Part shown: in pieces, positions 54,642 to 63,087 of the stretch | How the letters are laid out: each line of letters begins with the position of its first letter | Numbering within the stretch: the stretch's first letter is position 1 | Assembly (NCBI GenBank): GCA_036245525.1 | Contig: BTPG01000002.1 | Coordinates: forward strand, 165,356,260 to 165,420,259 | Length of the DNA: 64,000 nt | Direction of reading: 5' to 3' | Source: Semisulcospira habei | Taxonomy: Eukaryota > Mollusca > Gastropoda > Semisulcospiridae | Position numbers and translations under genes: made by a program | The notes under the pieces: model-generated | Seen by the model: the letters and a program-made list of their open reading frames with translations, nothing else | The model's database searches: none | What the model was told of the DNA's origin: nothing

Positions 54642-55277
54642 ATGGTGAACTTGTATCCACAAATACCACCTGAGCAGCTTGAGCCTATTGAGCGTGATAA
54701 AACATTAAAGGCAGATTCATTCCGTTTAATGAATATTACAGAAGCGTTGAAGTATTTGGAAGAAGAACAAGCAAAATACTCGAGGTGTAAACGCCGTTAC
54801 AATACGGTTTTCAATTCTGTACACAACACATCAATGGCCATGGGGGTGGTTTCAGCCGGATTATCTGTAGGAGGTATAACTCTGTTTGCAACGGGGGTGG
54901 GAAGTGTCGTAGGAATTGCTGTTGAAGCTGTTGGCCTTGCCACAAGCCTGGCATGCTTTGGTATGGAAGCCCTTAACAAAAAATTTTATACTAAGTTGCA
55001 GAAGCATGAAGCATTAAGTACGCTCGCAGCAGCTAAGCTGACGAGTATGAAACTTATTATTAGTAAATCTTTGGAAAATAATGAAATTGACGATAACGAA
55101 TTTAAAAGAGTCCAGGATGATTTAGCAAATTACAAGCAACAGAAGTCTGAAATACAGAATAAGATGCGTAGTCAACCTGCGAATGTTGAAGAGCTAAAGC
55201 AATCTTTTTTAGAGGAAGGAAAGAAAATAGGCGTAGAAGAAACTATGAAAAAAGTTTACAGACTGTTAGGCAAGTAA
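54642..55277 (+). CDS. Polinton membrane protein, 211 aa, possible -1 extension
   Basis: ATG at 54,642 in CATAAAAAATG. Begins 'MVNLYPQIPPEQLEPIERDK'. The N-terminal helix carries 'ALKYLEEEQAKYSRCKRRYN'. A central hydrophobic region ('MAMGVVSAGLSVGGITLFAT', 'VVGIAVEAVGLATSLACFG') spans about residues 66-105, and a C-terminal charged coiled coil ends 'VYRLLGK'. Near the end, the codons TCT TTT TTA contain an in-phase U UUU UUA slippery heptamer (55,205-55,211); see the separate entry. Likely a virion membrane protein. Confidence 0.7.
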   Translation: MVNLYPQIPPEQLEPIERDKTLKADSFRLMNITEALKYLEEEQAKYSRCKRRYNTVFNSVHNTSMAMGVVSAGLSVGGITLFATGVGSVVGIAVEAVGLATSLACFGMEALNKKFYTKLQKHEALSTLAAAKLTSMKLIISKSLENNEIDDNEFKRVQDDLANYKQQKSEIQNKMRSQPANVEELKQSFLEEGKKIGVEETMKKVYRLLGK

Positions 55278-55390
55278 AGATCAGTTTTGGTAATCATTCA
55301 TTAATTCTGAAATACTCTTCACAAAGAGATGTCATGCCTTTTATGCCTGCTCATTTGACGCCATCAGCCCCACCACCAGAGTACTACTGA
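55190..55390 (+). other. Open -1 frame ending in PSAP/PPxY motifs
   Basis: The -1 frame relative to the 211 aa gene is open from just after a TGA at 55,187-55,189 to a TGA at 55,388-55,390. The U UUU UUA heptamer at 55,205-55,211 falls in the 88-base overlap. The extension would be basic ('RGRKENRRRR' region) and finish 'LTPSAPPPEYY', where PSAP and PPEY overlap. An ATG at 55,334 could also start an 18-codon peptide with the same end. I see no strong stem-loop after the heptamer, so frameshifting is hypothetical; a simple indel could explain the frames too. Confidence 0.4.
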
Positions 55391-55538
55391 GAAAAAAAAG
55401 TTTTCTTGTTGTCCTTGTAACTTGGAAATTCTGTCCAAGTAAGTTGTGACTTGGGTTAAGAACTTACAAGTTCTTATGTTTAGGTTCTTATAAGTTCTTA
55501 TTTTAAGTCACTTATAAGAATTTGTGACAACTAACTTG

Positions 55539-55613
55539 CAAGTACATGATAAGGTAACCTATAAGTTATGTGTCAGTTGAAAGTAACTTATAGGTTACCT
55601 TATCATGTACTTG
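55539..55613. repeat. Perfect 30 bp hairpin after the last Polinton gene
   Basis: The arms 55,539-55,568 and 55,584-55,613 are exact complements around a 15-base loop. The stem begins CAAGTACATGATAAGGTAAC. It is preceded (about 55,456-55,530) by repeated AAGTTCTTA/TTATAAG words. It may be a transcription end, an origin-like structure or a small foldback insertion; the sequence alone does not decide. Confidence 0.9.
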
Positions 55614-55637
55614 TAATTTACTTTTTTTTCCCAGCGC

Positions 55638-55734
55638 GGGGGTGAAGTCCCGTTCCGCCTATCTCTGATATTCCTGTCCCTACTTGGGGGGTGAAGTCCC
55701 CTTCTGCCTATCTCTGATATTCCTGTCCCTACTT
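55638..55734. repeat. Two tandem 48 bp units
   Basis: Two head-to-tail copies of a unit with GGGTGAAGTCCC, then CGCCTATCTCTGATATTCCT or its one-base variant, then GTCCCTACTT. Few differences between copies. Non-coding. Confidence 0.85.
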
Positions 55735-55800
55735 GTAATGGTGTTTATTTCACTACACGCCTATTGAAAGCGAACACCTTCCTGGTATTCAAAAGCGGTC

Positions 55801-56016
55801 ATGTGTTACACTAAATTACACAGTTCCCTTACCTGGGTACACAAATGCTTTCAAAAGGCCCTGGATAACGCTGGAGTTGATTTGGAAATGTCAGAGCTTT
55901 CAAAGGTTAGTGTCACAGATTTCACACCATATGAGAAAGAAAGATCTCAAACTATGAAAAATAGAGTACTAACCTGTGAGCCATTTCAACCTGTTAGGTC
56001 TCATCAGAATACCTAG
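55801..56016 (+). CDS. Small hypothetical ORF, 71 aa
   Basis: ATG at 55,801. Begins 'MCYTKLHSSLTWVHKCFQKA' and contains 'DLEMSELSKVSVTDFTPYEK'. No family recognised and no A-rich start context like the other Polinton genes. It may be a decayed gene end or chance. Confidence 0.25.
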   Translation: MCYTKLHSSLTWVHKCFQKALDNAGVDLEMSELSKVSVTDFTPYEKERSQTMKNRVLTCEPFQPVRSHQNT

Positions 56017-57341
56017 AAGGTATTTATGGCTCCCCCTCGCGAGGTATGCCAAAGACGTGTAGAAAAAAGCCACTGCCACATTTAGCCACTTTTTTCTTCT
56101 TTAAGGAGACCTTTTAGCCTCTGTATGTCAGCTACCGCTGCGTCAAACGATGATTGTTGCTCACGTAGCTTTTCAACCATAATTTTAATTCTCTTTTTTG
56201 TCTTTTTCATGTTTTGAAAACATGTTTCCTTTCTATTTTTCGCTCTTGCTAAGTCTAAGCGTAGGCGACTTTTGTCAGCTCGTCTAAAAAAGCTTGAGTG
56301 TACGTTTTTTCACCAATCTCCATTTCCTCAACATATTTGTTTTGGTGGCTCGCCATTTATGCCTGGCTATCATTTGGCCCTGCTTACTGTCCTACTGGTA
56401 CGGATGTAATCGGAAAAGAATGATTATTGGCTGTTGGTTTACTTTTATACCTGCAGTATTGCAAACGATTTCATAAGCAAACACGTCATTTGGAACATCC
56501 TAGACTGTGAGTCGACTTTATACCTCTATATCCCACAAAAGGGACCATAAGTCGGAAATTTTGAGTTTTGAAATATTTACACCATTACAATCTACTATCA
56601 AAACCAATTAATTTGATGTACAGACTATTGTTGTAGATTGGTTATTAAGTGAGAAACAAGCATTTAAAGTTGATCACTCGAACTAATCCAAGATGACCCC
56701 CTGCACACTTTTTGGTCTGTAGCTCCATTCAGTCAAAAGCGACTTAAGGTCCCTTTCATGGGAACAGGTTACTGGAGCTGTGAATCAGCAAATGCTGACG
56801 TGTAGCCAACTACGTCATGTACGCTATTTATGGGACGATTACAACAGCAAACACGTGCTTTAGAACATTCTAGAATGCAAAACTGTCCCCCTTGTTTTGA
56901 TGGGGACAGTTTCAGTGGTGTGGGGACCGTTTCAGTAGTAGGGGGACAGTTTTAGAATCGAGAATGTTCTTCACTGCTCGAGAAAGATTTTTCGCCTATG
57001 ATGAGCCAAAATTAGCCAGCTGGCTGTTCCGCTTTATGTACACTAAGCGGGTGTGTGTGTTATAAACCGGTGACGCGTGACGGCTTGACTAGGTATTCAG
57101 TACTATATACTGACTGTGTTGTAATCGTCGGTAGTTTAATTAGCTTTTGTTTTTTCTTGCTGTGTGTGTGCCGCATAAGCCGCGTATGTCTGTACGGCAC
57201 ATGTTACGTGTGTCTGTACAATGTATGCCGCGTGTGTCGCATACGATTTTACCTCGACACTTTGAATAGGTGGGGTTTGGCAGCCTTGTTTGTTTTTCAG
57301 TAATAACAGCCGTGTAAACACCTCTCAGCCAAGGCGTGTGT
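56017..57341. repeat. Non-coding right part of Polinton with hairpin
   Basis: No supported gene. A roughly 31-base imperfect inverted repeat (56,868-56,898 and about 56,938-56,968, 'AGAACATTCTAGAATG' outer and 'ACTGTCCCCC' inner) encloses direct repeats of GGGGAC(A/C)GTTTCAGT. A related AACACGTCATTTGGAACATC segment lies near 56,480. From 57,050 to 57,245 words such as GCCGCGTGTGTCGCATAC recur. Confidence 0.6.
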
Positions 57342-57513
57342 TTAGGTGGGGTCGGGTATCTGCCTTAATAATCGTGTGTTGTCAGCTGATCAAAAAACGT
57401 AGCTTGAATGATTTTTGAAATGGAACTAGGACGGTTAGGCGATTAAGACATTGGTGGTAAGTGCTGGAGCGCGTTAGTTTAAATACGGAGAGGATCAAAT
57501 AAATCTATAGATT
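57342..57513. repeat. Second, internal copy of the Polinton terminus
   Basis: This segment ('CAGCTGATCAAAAAACGTAG', 'TTGGTGGTAAGTGCTGGAG', 'TACGGAGAGGATCAAATAAA') is a diverged direct copy of 58,294-58,467 in the right TIR. It stops where the true TIR continues into a G-rich stretch. About 780 bp separate the copies. Confidence 0.85.
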
Positions 57514-57570
57514 CTTAAATAGGATTCTCAGGAGCCCACATTATTATTCTCTGGGGGTAAAACTATTGGC

Positions 57571-57618
<48 letters not shown>

Positions 57619-58266
57619 CACACTATTTGGGCATAGAGGACTATTGTTTACCATGAACAGGAAGTATTCTCAGGAAGGCCAACTCTGACAGCATTGAGTG
57701 GTGGGTGGCGTGTACGGTAGTCACTATTTCTCGGGAAGATATTTTAACTAGCCTTTTGTTTCCAAGGGGTTGGGGGACCTGACTGGGCAGATAAAGCTGA
57801 TGAATGTATTTGGTCAAGTGTGTTTGTTTATTTACGGAAAGGATTATTCTCTGCCGCGTATGTCATGTATTTTGAGTATGGAGAGTGTGCCGCGTGTGTC
57901 ATGTATTTTGAGTATGGTAAATATGTCGCGTGTGCTGTGTGTGATGCGTATGTCACATGTATTTGAGTGTGCCTGTCTAAACAAAGACAGGTTTAACTGT
58001 ATTAAAAAGTGAAACCTACCCTCTCGATGGCGAAATACTTTGTCATGTGTTAAGAGTCACGAGCTAGGCATGTGAGGTCAGTTGCTAATAGCAACATTGA
58101 CGTCACTTACTTCTATGTGGGGGGGGGGGGGTTGCGGCAATAATGCCTAACGGGAATTCCCACAATGGCGCAAGTAGTCATTTCCCGAAAACAGCTGATC
58201 GTAAATGAGTCGTTTACATTGACAAAGGTAAAACTGTAAATGCCGATTGAATAATTAGCCGTTGTT
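57514..58266. other. Non-coding DNA between tandem termini
   Basis: Holds a (GA)n tract (about 57,573-57,617), a partial tandem repeat of CGCGTGTGTCATGTATTTTG units (57,857-57,920) and a G-run near 58,120. No gene recognised. Confidence 0.6.
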
Positions 58267-58507
58267 TAAAAAAGTCAATGACAGCATTAATAATTTAGGT
58301 TGGGTGGGGGATCTGCCTTAATACTCGCGGGTTGGTAGCTGATCAAAAAACGTAGCTTGAATGATTTCTGGAGTGGAACTAAAATGGCTAGGTAATAAAG
58401 GTATTGGTGGTAAGTGCTGGAGTTCGTTTGTCTAAATACGGAGAGGATCAAATAAATCTATAGATTGGGGGGAGGGGTGCCCATCAACTGTCCACTTTAC
58501 TATCTCT
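58267..58507. repeat. Polinton right terminal inverted repeat
   Basis: 241 bp, complementary to 41,828-42,132 apart from the insertion in the left copy. Ends CCACTTTACTATCTCT followed by the GGCTG target duplication at 58,508-58,512. Confidence 0.93.
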
Positions 58508-58512
58508 GGCTG

Positions 58513-60260
58513 CTTGCTTGGGCATAAGCAAAACAGTCCTCAGCGGTCGTGACAACAGCACGCTTTCCTTTCACAGCTGTCGCGACATGGTGCTTGATAA
58601 CTGCTGCCTCACCATCACATGGCCCCTTGCCATGCCTGCTGCCAAAATAGCTCCTCTCCACCTTGTGCCGAAGTCGTCCACACATGCAGTGATATCTGCA
58701 AATGGTCCCTTAGATTTGTATTGGCTGGAGCATCCATCAGACCACTGCAGCACAATCTGGGGATGCAGATTCCTCTCCACATGCAGGTAGTTCAGCGCAA
58801 GGGTGAAAAATGTGTGGACGGCGTGGTGGTCATGCCGAATGTCAGGACTGATAAAGATGAGAGATTCATACACGCCGCCATCGCAGCTGTTACACTTGTA
58901 GTAAGTGGAAATTGGGTGAAGCGTCACTTGTTCCTTGTTCCAGTGAGCTGATTGGACTTCGTCCTGCAGCAGACACGAGTAGTTCTCCACAAAATCCATG
59001 ACAGCGGTGATAAGGTTTGATGGGAATGGCTTTGCCGTCCGTAGTTTTTCAAACTGAGAGTGTTGCCACGCAGCTCGGAACAGATACCCTGATAAGAAAG
59101 CTACTTCCTTTTTCAATTCTGTCACCATTTCCGTTACGGTGCCCACGCACTTCAAAAGTACTTTTTTGCTAATCTCCTTCCCCTTTCGTTCTACTTTTTT
59201 TGTGGTCCAGAAATACCAGGTGATCTCCCTGCGATTCATCAATGGAGCCAGATAGTCATCAAGTTTATCCACGCCACAGTCTCCACATTGGTGGGATTGG
59301 GACAGGTTGTGATTTCTACAGCATGGTACACATGCCGAATCTTGCATGCAGGGGTGGTGTTGATACTGTTGATAGAGAACAGCTTGTTTTCGACATTTGC
59401 ACAATACTCGCATAAACACTGCCTCAGCTGGTTTGCCATCATTGTACGCACATGTGCAGGCATCCTCCTTGCAAAAGTGCTAAAAGCAGCCTTCCCTCCC
59501 TGCTTAACATAGTCGTTGTGCAGATCTTTGAGCGGCCTGTGCAGCTCCTGCCGGGCCTTTCCTTTCCTTACCAGCTTTTTGTCTGGCAGTGGTGTAGCTG
59601 TTTTTTCGAAGAAGTCACCAACTTTTTGGGACAGTTCTTGACTTTTCTTCTGCCTCTGTTTTTTCTTGTCTTTTATTCTTTTCATGACTGTCTTTCTGTT
59701 TACAGTCAGAAGACAGAAGTTTGTTTCTAGAACGGATGGATCCGTACTTCTCACATAACTTCATCACCACCGATCGGGTCGTTCGACTCTCCTGATCGCA
59801 TGTGTTCTTCAGGTGTAGCATAGCTTGCTGTAGCGTTTCACCAAGCATTGTTGGATTTGTATTACCTCGCAGCTCCTGTATGGCCTTTTTTTCCCTGGGA
59901 GTCGCTTTGTCAGCCAGTTGGTTCCAGGTCTCTGCATACTGGTGTGGGTCAGAAGGCATTGCTTTGTTTAGCACGAAACAATGCAACGCGCTGTGCTCGA
60001 GGGGTACGTGTATACTGTGGACTTTCGCCAGTGGTCTGGGTACTATCACTGGTAGTCTGTGTGCTTTCAGATCTTTGACATGCAGAAAATTGTCTTCTCT
60101 TTTCCTCCTGATAAGCTTGTCTTCTATTCCGATTTATTGCAGCTTTCTTTTGGTGAGAGTAGTTCTCCCGCTGCTTCTGTTTCTGCAGTCTCCATACCTC
60201 CCTCTGTTTTTCCTGCTGCTCTTTCTCACTTCTCCCACGCCTTCAAGTCTTTGTGACAAA
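58513..60260 (-). pseudogene. Transposase-like protein, N-terminal and core part
   Basis: Reading from 60,260 downward in several frames: a charged N-terminal region ('RENYSHQKKAAINRNRRQAY'), 'ATPREKKAIQELRGNTNPTM', 'RTTRSVVMKLCEKYGSIRSR', then 'KTATPLPDKKLVRKGKARQ', 'KGGKAAFSTFARRMPAHV'-like and a Cys-rich block ('CLCEYCANVENKL'). The 59,419-58,571 frame has 'RREITWYFWTTKKVERKGKE', 'FVENYSCLLQDEVQSAHWNK', 'QWSDGCSSQYKSKGPFADIT', and a last frame gives 'FGSRHGKGPCDGEAAVIKHH' and 'DCFAYAQAS' to the Polinton junction. The acidic residues in 'QWSDG' and 'CDG' and the family's wide animal distribution suggest an RNase H-like DDE transposase, but I cannot name the superfamily. Confidence 0.65.
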
Positions 60261-61404
60261 TGTGACAAAATGCACTTTACATCAAAAGAACATTTATATA
60301 TCAAAATAAATAAACACAAAACATGCATGTAAATTTTGAAACACTCTAAGGAACTATTCTGCAAAATATGAAATTTGTAATCTCTCTGCTTTAGTTAAAA
60401 TTCGTTTGCAATTACGAATGTTCAAAGTGGGGGCTGAAATTGGCTTGGTCACGGCACACCAGTCAATCGATTCTTTTTTGCTACGAAACTTTGCAAACAA
60501 TAGCTGTGAACACATAAAAACAGTAAAATAAGCATTCAGGTTTTGTATTCAATAATTCAAAACATAACTTACCGGCGCAACTCTTCGTTTTAAACGCTTT
60601 TCAGCGTGCTGACCGAAGGAAATGGCGCCTAAATCTTAGTCGTAAACATGGACGGAAAACGCGGACACTACCGTTAAAAGTCCCCAGTTCTGCCTCCCAG
60701 CAAACACAGTGTGTCGTTTTCACACAGCGATCACTCACTGTGTCATTCCGCATCAGGTCGGCACTATCCATTCAAGCGTCCGTAAACTCGGTCGTGAAAA
60801 ATATAGTCCATTAGACATCACATTTGTAACGCGCATTCCGGACGCGAAGATACAAGTGACGCAATTTCGTTTTATTTCTACCGTCATTTCTTCCATTACA
60901 ATTGCTTTGTTTCATATATCAGTTAGCTAAATATTTTGTTTGGCGAAGAACACTAAATTAGGTCCGTTCATTTACATATTAATTTTTCATTGATTTATTT
61001 TTATCTTTACATCAGTGGACACGATTTGTTACAAATCAGACGTGAAATAAAAATTACTTTTTATCTCACAGATATGCGTAGTATTAGAAAAGTGATGATG
61101 GCGAGTAAAGTTTTGGATAAATACATCTTAATTCAACCGTTTTTTCCCAAAAAATGTGAGGTATTTATGCTTTATTTTTGAACTCAAATGTAGCCACTTG
61201 TCTATGTAACAAAATGGCGATCTGAATTGTGCGATTTTCGTCAATAAAACCACAGCTGTAAACCAAACTTTTACAAACAAGCACAATTCACTGTATCATG
61301 GTGTTCATTTAACATATCTGTTGCTTAGAAATATAAACATGAGATATCCTTACACTCTTAATATTCTGGTATATGCAATTTTACGGTGCACCCCCCATCG
61401 GTCA
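60261..61404. other. Non-coding end of the DNA transposon
   Basis: AT-rich sequence between the transposase-like gene and the right TIR, presumably its promoter region. No protein recognised. Confidence 0.5.
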
Positions 61405-61429
61405 ACCTTTCCAGAGAATGACCCATATA
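61405..61429. repeat. Right TIR and TSD of the DNA transposon
   Basis: 61,405-61,425 is the inverted complement of 40,718-40,738, followed by TATA (61,426-61,429), which repeats 40,714-40,717. Confidence 0.88.
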
Positions 61430-61492
61430 CCTATAATAACTAGTGGTGCCCTCACTAAATATATGTATGATTTAATGCTAACACAGAAAGTC

Positions 61493-61510
61493 TAGGGTCT
61501 AGGGTCACCA
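61493..61510 (-). promoter_or_regulatory. Primer-binding site of LTR element
   Basis: On the minus strand, two bases after the 5' LTR, the sequence TGGTGACCCTAGACCC begins. The opposite strand therefore ends GGGTCACCA, as expected for complementarity to a tRNA 3' end. The tRNA species was not determined. Confidence 0.7.
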
Positions 61511-61512
61511 AA

Positions 61513-63087
61513 TGTAACGCAGGTTTTTTTTTCGTGTACTGAATTAAGTTGTTACGCGTATAAACGTTTATTCTAATAGAATGAGTGTGTGCGTGGGTTT
61601 TCTGACAATCAGTATAAAGGTGGGTGTTCTATCTCTGTTTACTAGACTCTTTCATCCACCACCACACACGCTTACAAACAAGGACAAAGGCCACACAGTT
61701 ATCTCTTTGCCCTCTGTTTCACTATTTCTCATACACTCATATCATATACATTAAATCACACAATTCACATCATACAAACAAGTATTTCACACATAATTAA
61801 TTAGTGGCGTATAGGCTATTCATAACTTCAGCGCTCACACATTCACTCGCTACCGTAGAGGTCGTTGTCTCTCTCTCGAGACGTCACTCGACTCTACTCT
61901 TTACACTAGTGTCGACACAGTCAAAGATATCACATCGACGACTTGACAGATTTCCCGAACGGAATGGTACTAGTCGATGACAGTACTCACAGATTAGAAT
62001 ATTCCTAGGCGTGAAATCATCAACGGCGCTAGGCGACATAGGCTACACTGAAGGAACACTGCATATGGTCCTGTAGCTCAAATCTGTAGGCTTACTTCGT
62101 CACCGTTGCTGCACGTCTGCACCAGTGATGGTAGACGAAGGAGAGATGAAGGCGTTGATGTCCGTATCCGGTCACGTAGACGATACTTTTAGGACAGCTT
62201 CAGCCACATACCAGGGGTTTCCGCTCCGCACCGGCCCGCTGTCTCTCTTGGCTTGACTTCGCGAACCGGCCCGCTGTACACAACATTTATACACTCGTAA
62301 ATTTTCGCTCTTATACTTAAAGAGTCTGAATGTGTCTTCGACACATTATTATACTTCAGAGCGCTCTAGATCATTTCCTTTGTAAAATGTCTTCTCTATG
62401 CCACCCTACTACTACAGTCACTATTGTCACAATTCTTATGACAATTCCTATAGCCACTTTAACACTGTGCACACATTTTGCGTACCTACACACAATGGAT
62501 TATGAGCCAAATATTACAATCACAGCTCACCTTCAATTCGTAACATATTACTGCACATTTAATCATTAGGTATACCTGATTACATACTGAATTACATTCC
62601 TATTTCCTTCCCACATTTTCACATATAAATGAATACAACATAACATCCTAGTTATAAACTATATCACCTACAACAATTACATGACCAAACAAGTATTGAC
62701 ACGAGTCATCGCACTTCCTTCCAACATGGGCTCTTCTGCACTCTAATCATAATAATTCATAAAAAACAATACTTTCCCTTTTCGTATGAATAGCTTTACA
62801 GGTCATTATAAATACCGATAATAAAAAGAATAAATACCTGTATTCAATATACAGCTATAGAATTCTCTAGCCAGAATTCTTTCTCAGAGCACCAACGAAC
62901 ACGTCCGCTCGACTCGGCTGATATGACATCTCTGGCTAGCAATAGTTCCCGATACAACCCTGTCACTCCCACAGGTGACACGTGAACATCGCTCACCTCT
63001 ACATTACCGCACGTGAACATTCGGTCCAACTGCTAATGACGTCATACCGTCGTCCGACCGAAACATGCACCAAAGGCGCTCGTTACA
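61513..63087 (-). repeat. 5' LTR (minus-strand element)
   Basis: 1,575 bp, TGTAACG to CGTTACA, matching 34,673-36,210. It is longer because of a roughly 35-base tandem duplication near 62,240 and other small indels. Confidence 0.95.

Larger units (their letters stand above)
41828..58507. mobile_element. Polinton/Maverick element, 16.7 kb
   Basis: Self-synthesising DNA transposon of virus-like type: terminal inverted repeats of about 240 bp starting AG, a retroviral-type integrase, protein-primed DNA polymerase B, packaging ATPase, major and minor capsid candidates and several small membrane proteins. Genes lie in 42.1-55.4 kb. The right 3 kb is non-coding and repeat-rich, with a second copy of the terminus near 57.4 kb. 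Only the polymerase shows a clear break (one missing base in an A-run), so the element is young or partly functional. No adenain-like cysteine protease is found. Confidence 0.95.
40718..61425 (-). mobile_element. DDE-like DNA transposon, TSD TATA
   Basis: The terminal inverted repeats are about 21 bp: the left end reads TGGGTCATTCTCTGGAAAGG and the right end is its complement. Both sides carry TATA (40,714-40,717 and 61,426-61,429). It sits in the leader of the LTR element. It encodes one large minus-strand protein (60.26-58.51 kb plus 41.82-41.40 kb) that was cut in two by a Polinton. Without the Polinton it is about 4.0 kb. I do not recognise the superfamily with certainty. Confidence 0.85.
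34673..63087 (-). mobile_element. Ty3-type LTR retrotransposon with nested insertions
   Basis: Two direct LTRs (34,673-36,210 and 61,513-63,087) begin TGTAACG and end CGTTACA. The flanks are AGAGA (left) and GGAGA (right), a 5 bp target duplication with one change. On the minus strand the order is LTR, PBS, leader (interrupted by a 20.7 kb DNA transposon), Gag, zinc knuckles, protease, integrase, a short RNase H remnant, polypurine tract, LTR. Without the nested DNA the element is about 7.7 kb. The RT is missing and several frameshifts are present, so the copy is dead. It split a Jockey-like LINE. Confidence 0.9.

Noticed and set aside
58518..60332. + strand frames of up to 176 aa
   Set aside because: Antisense to the transposase-like gene; no family motifs in these frames.
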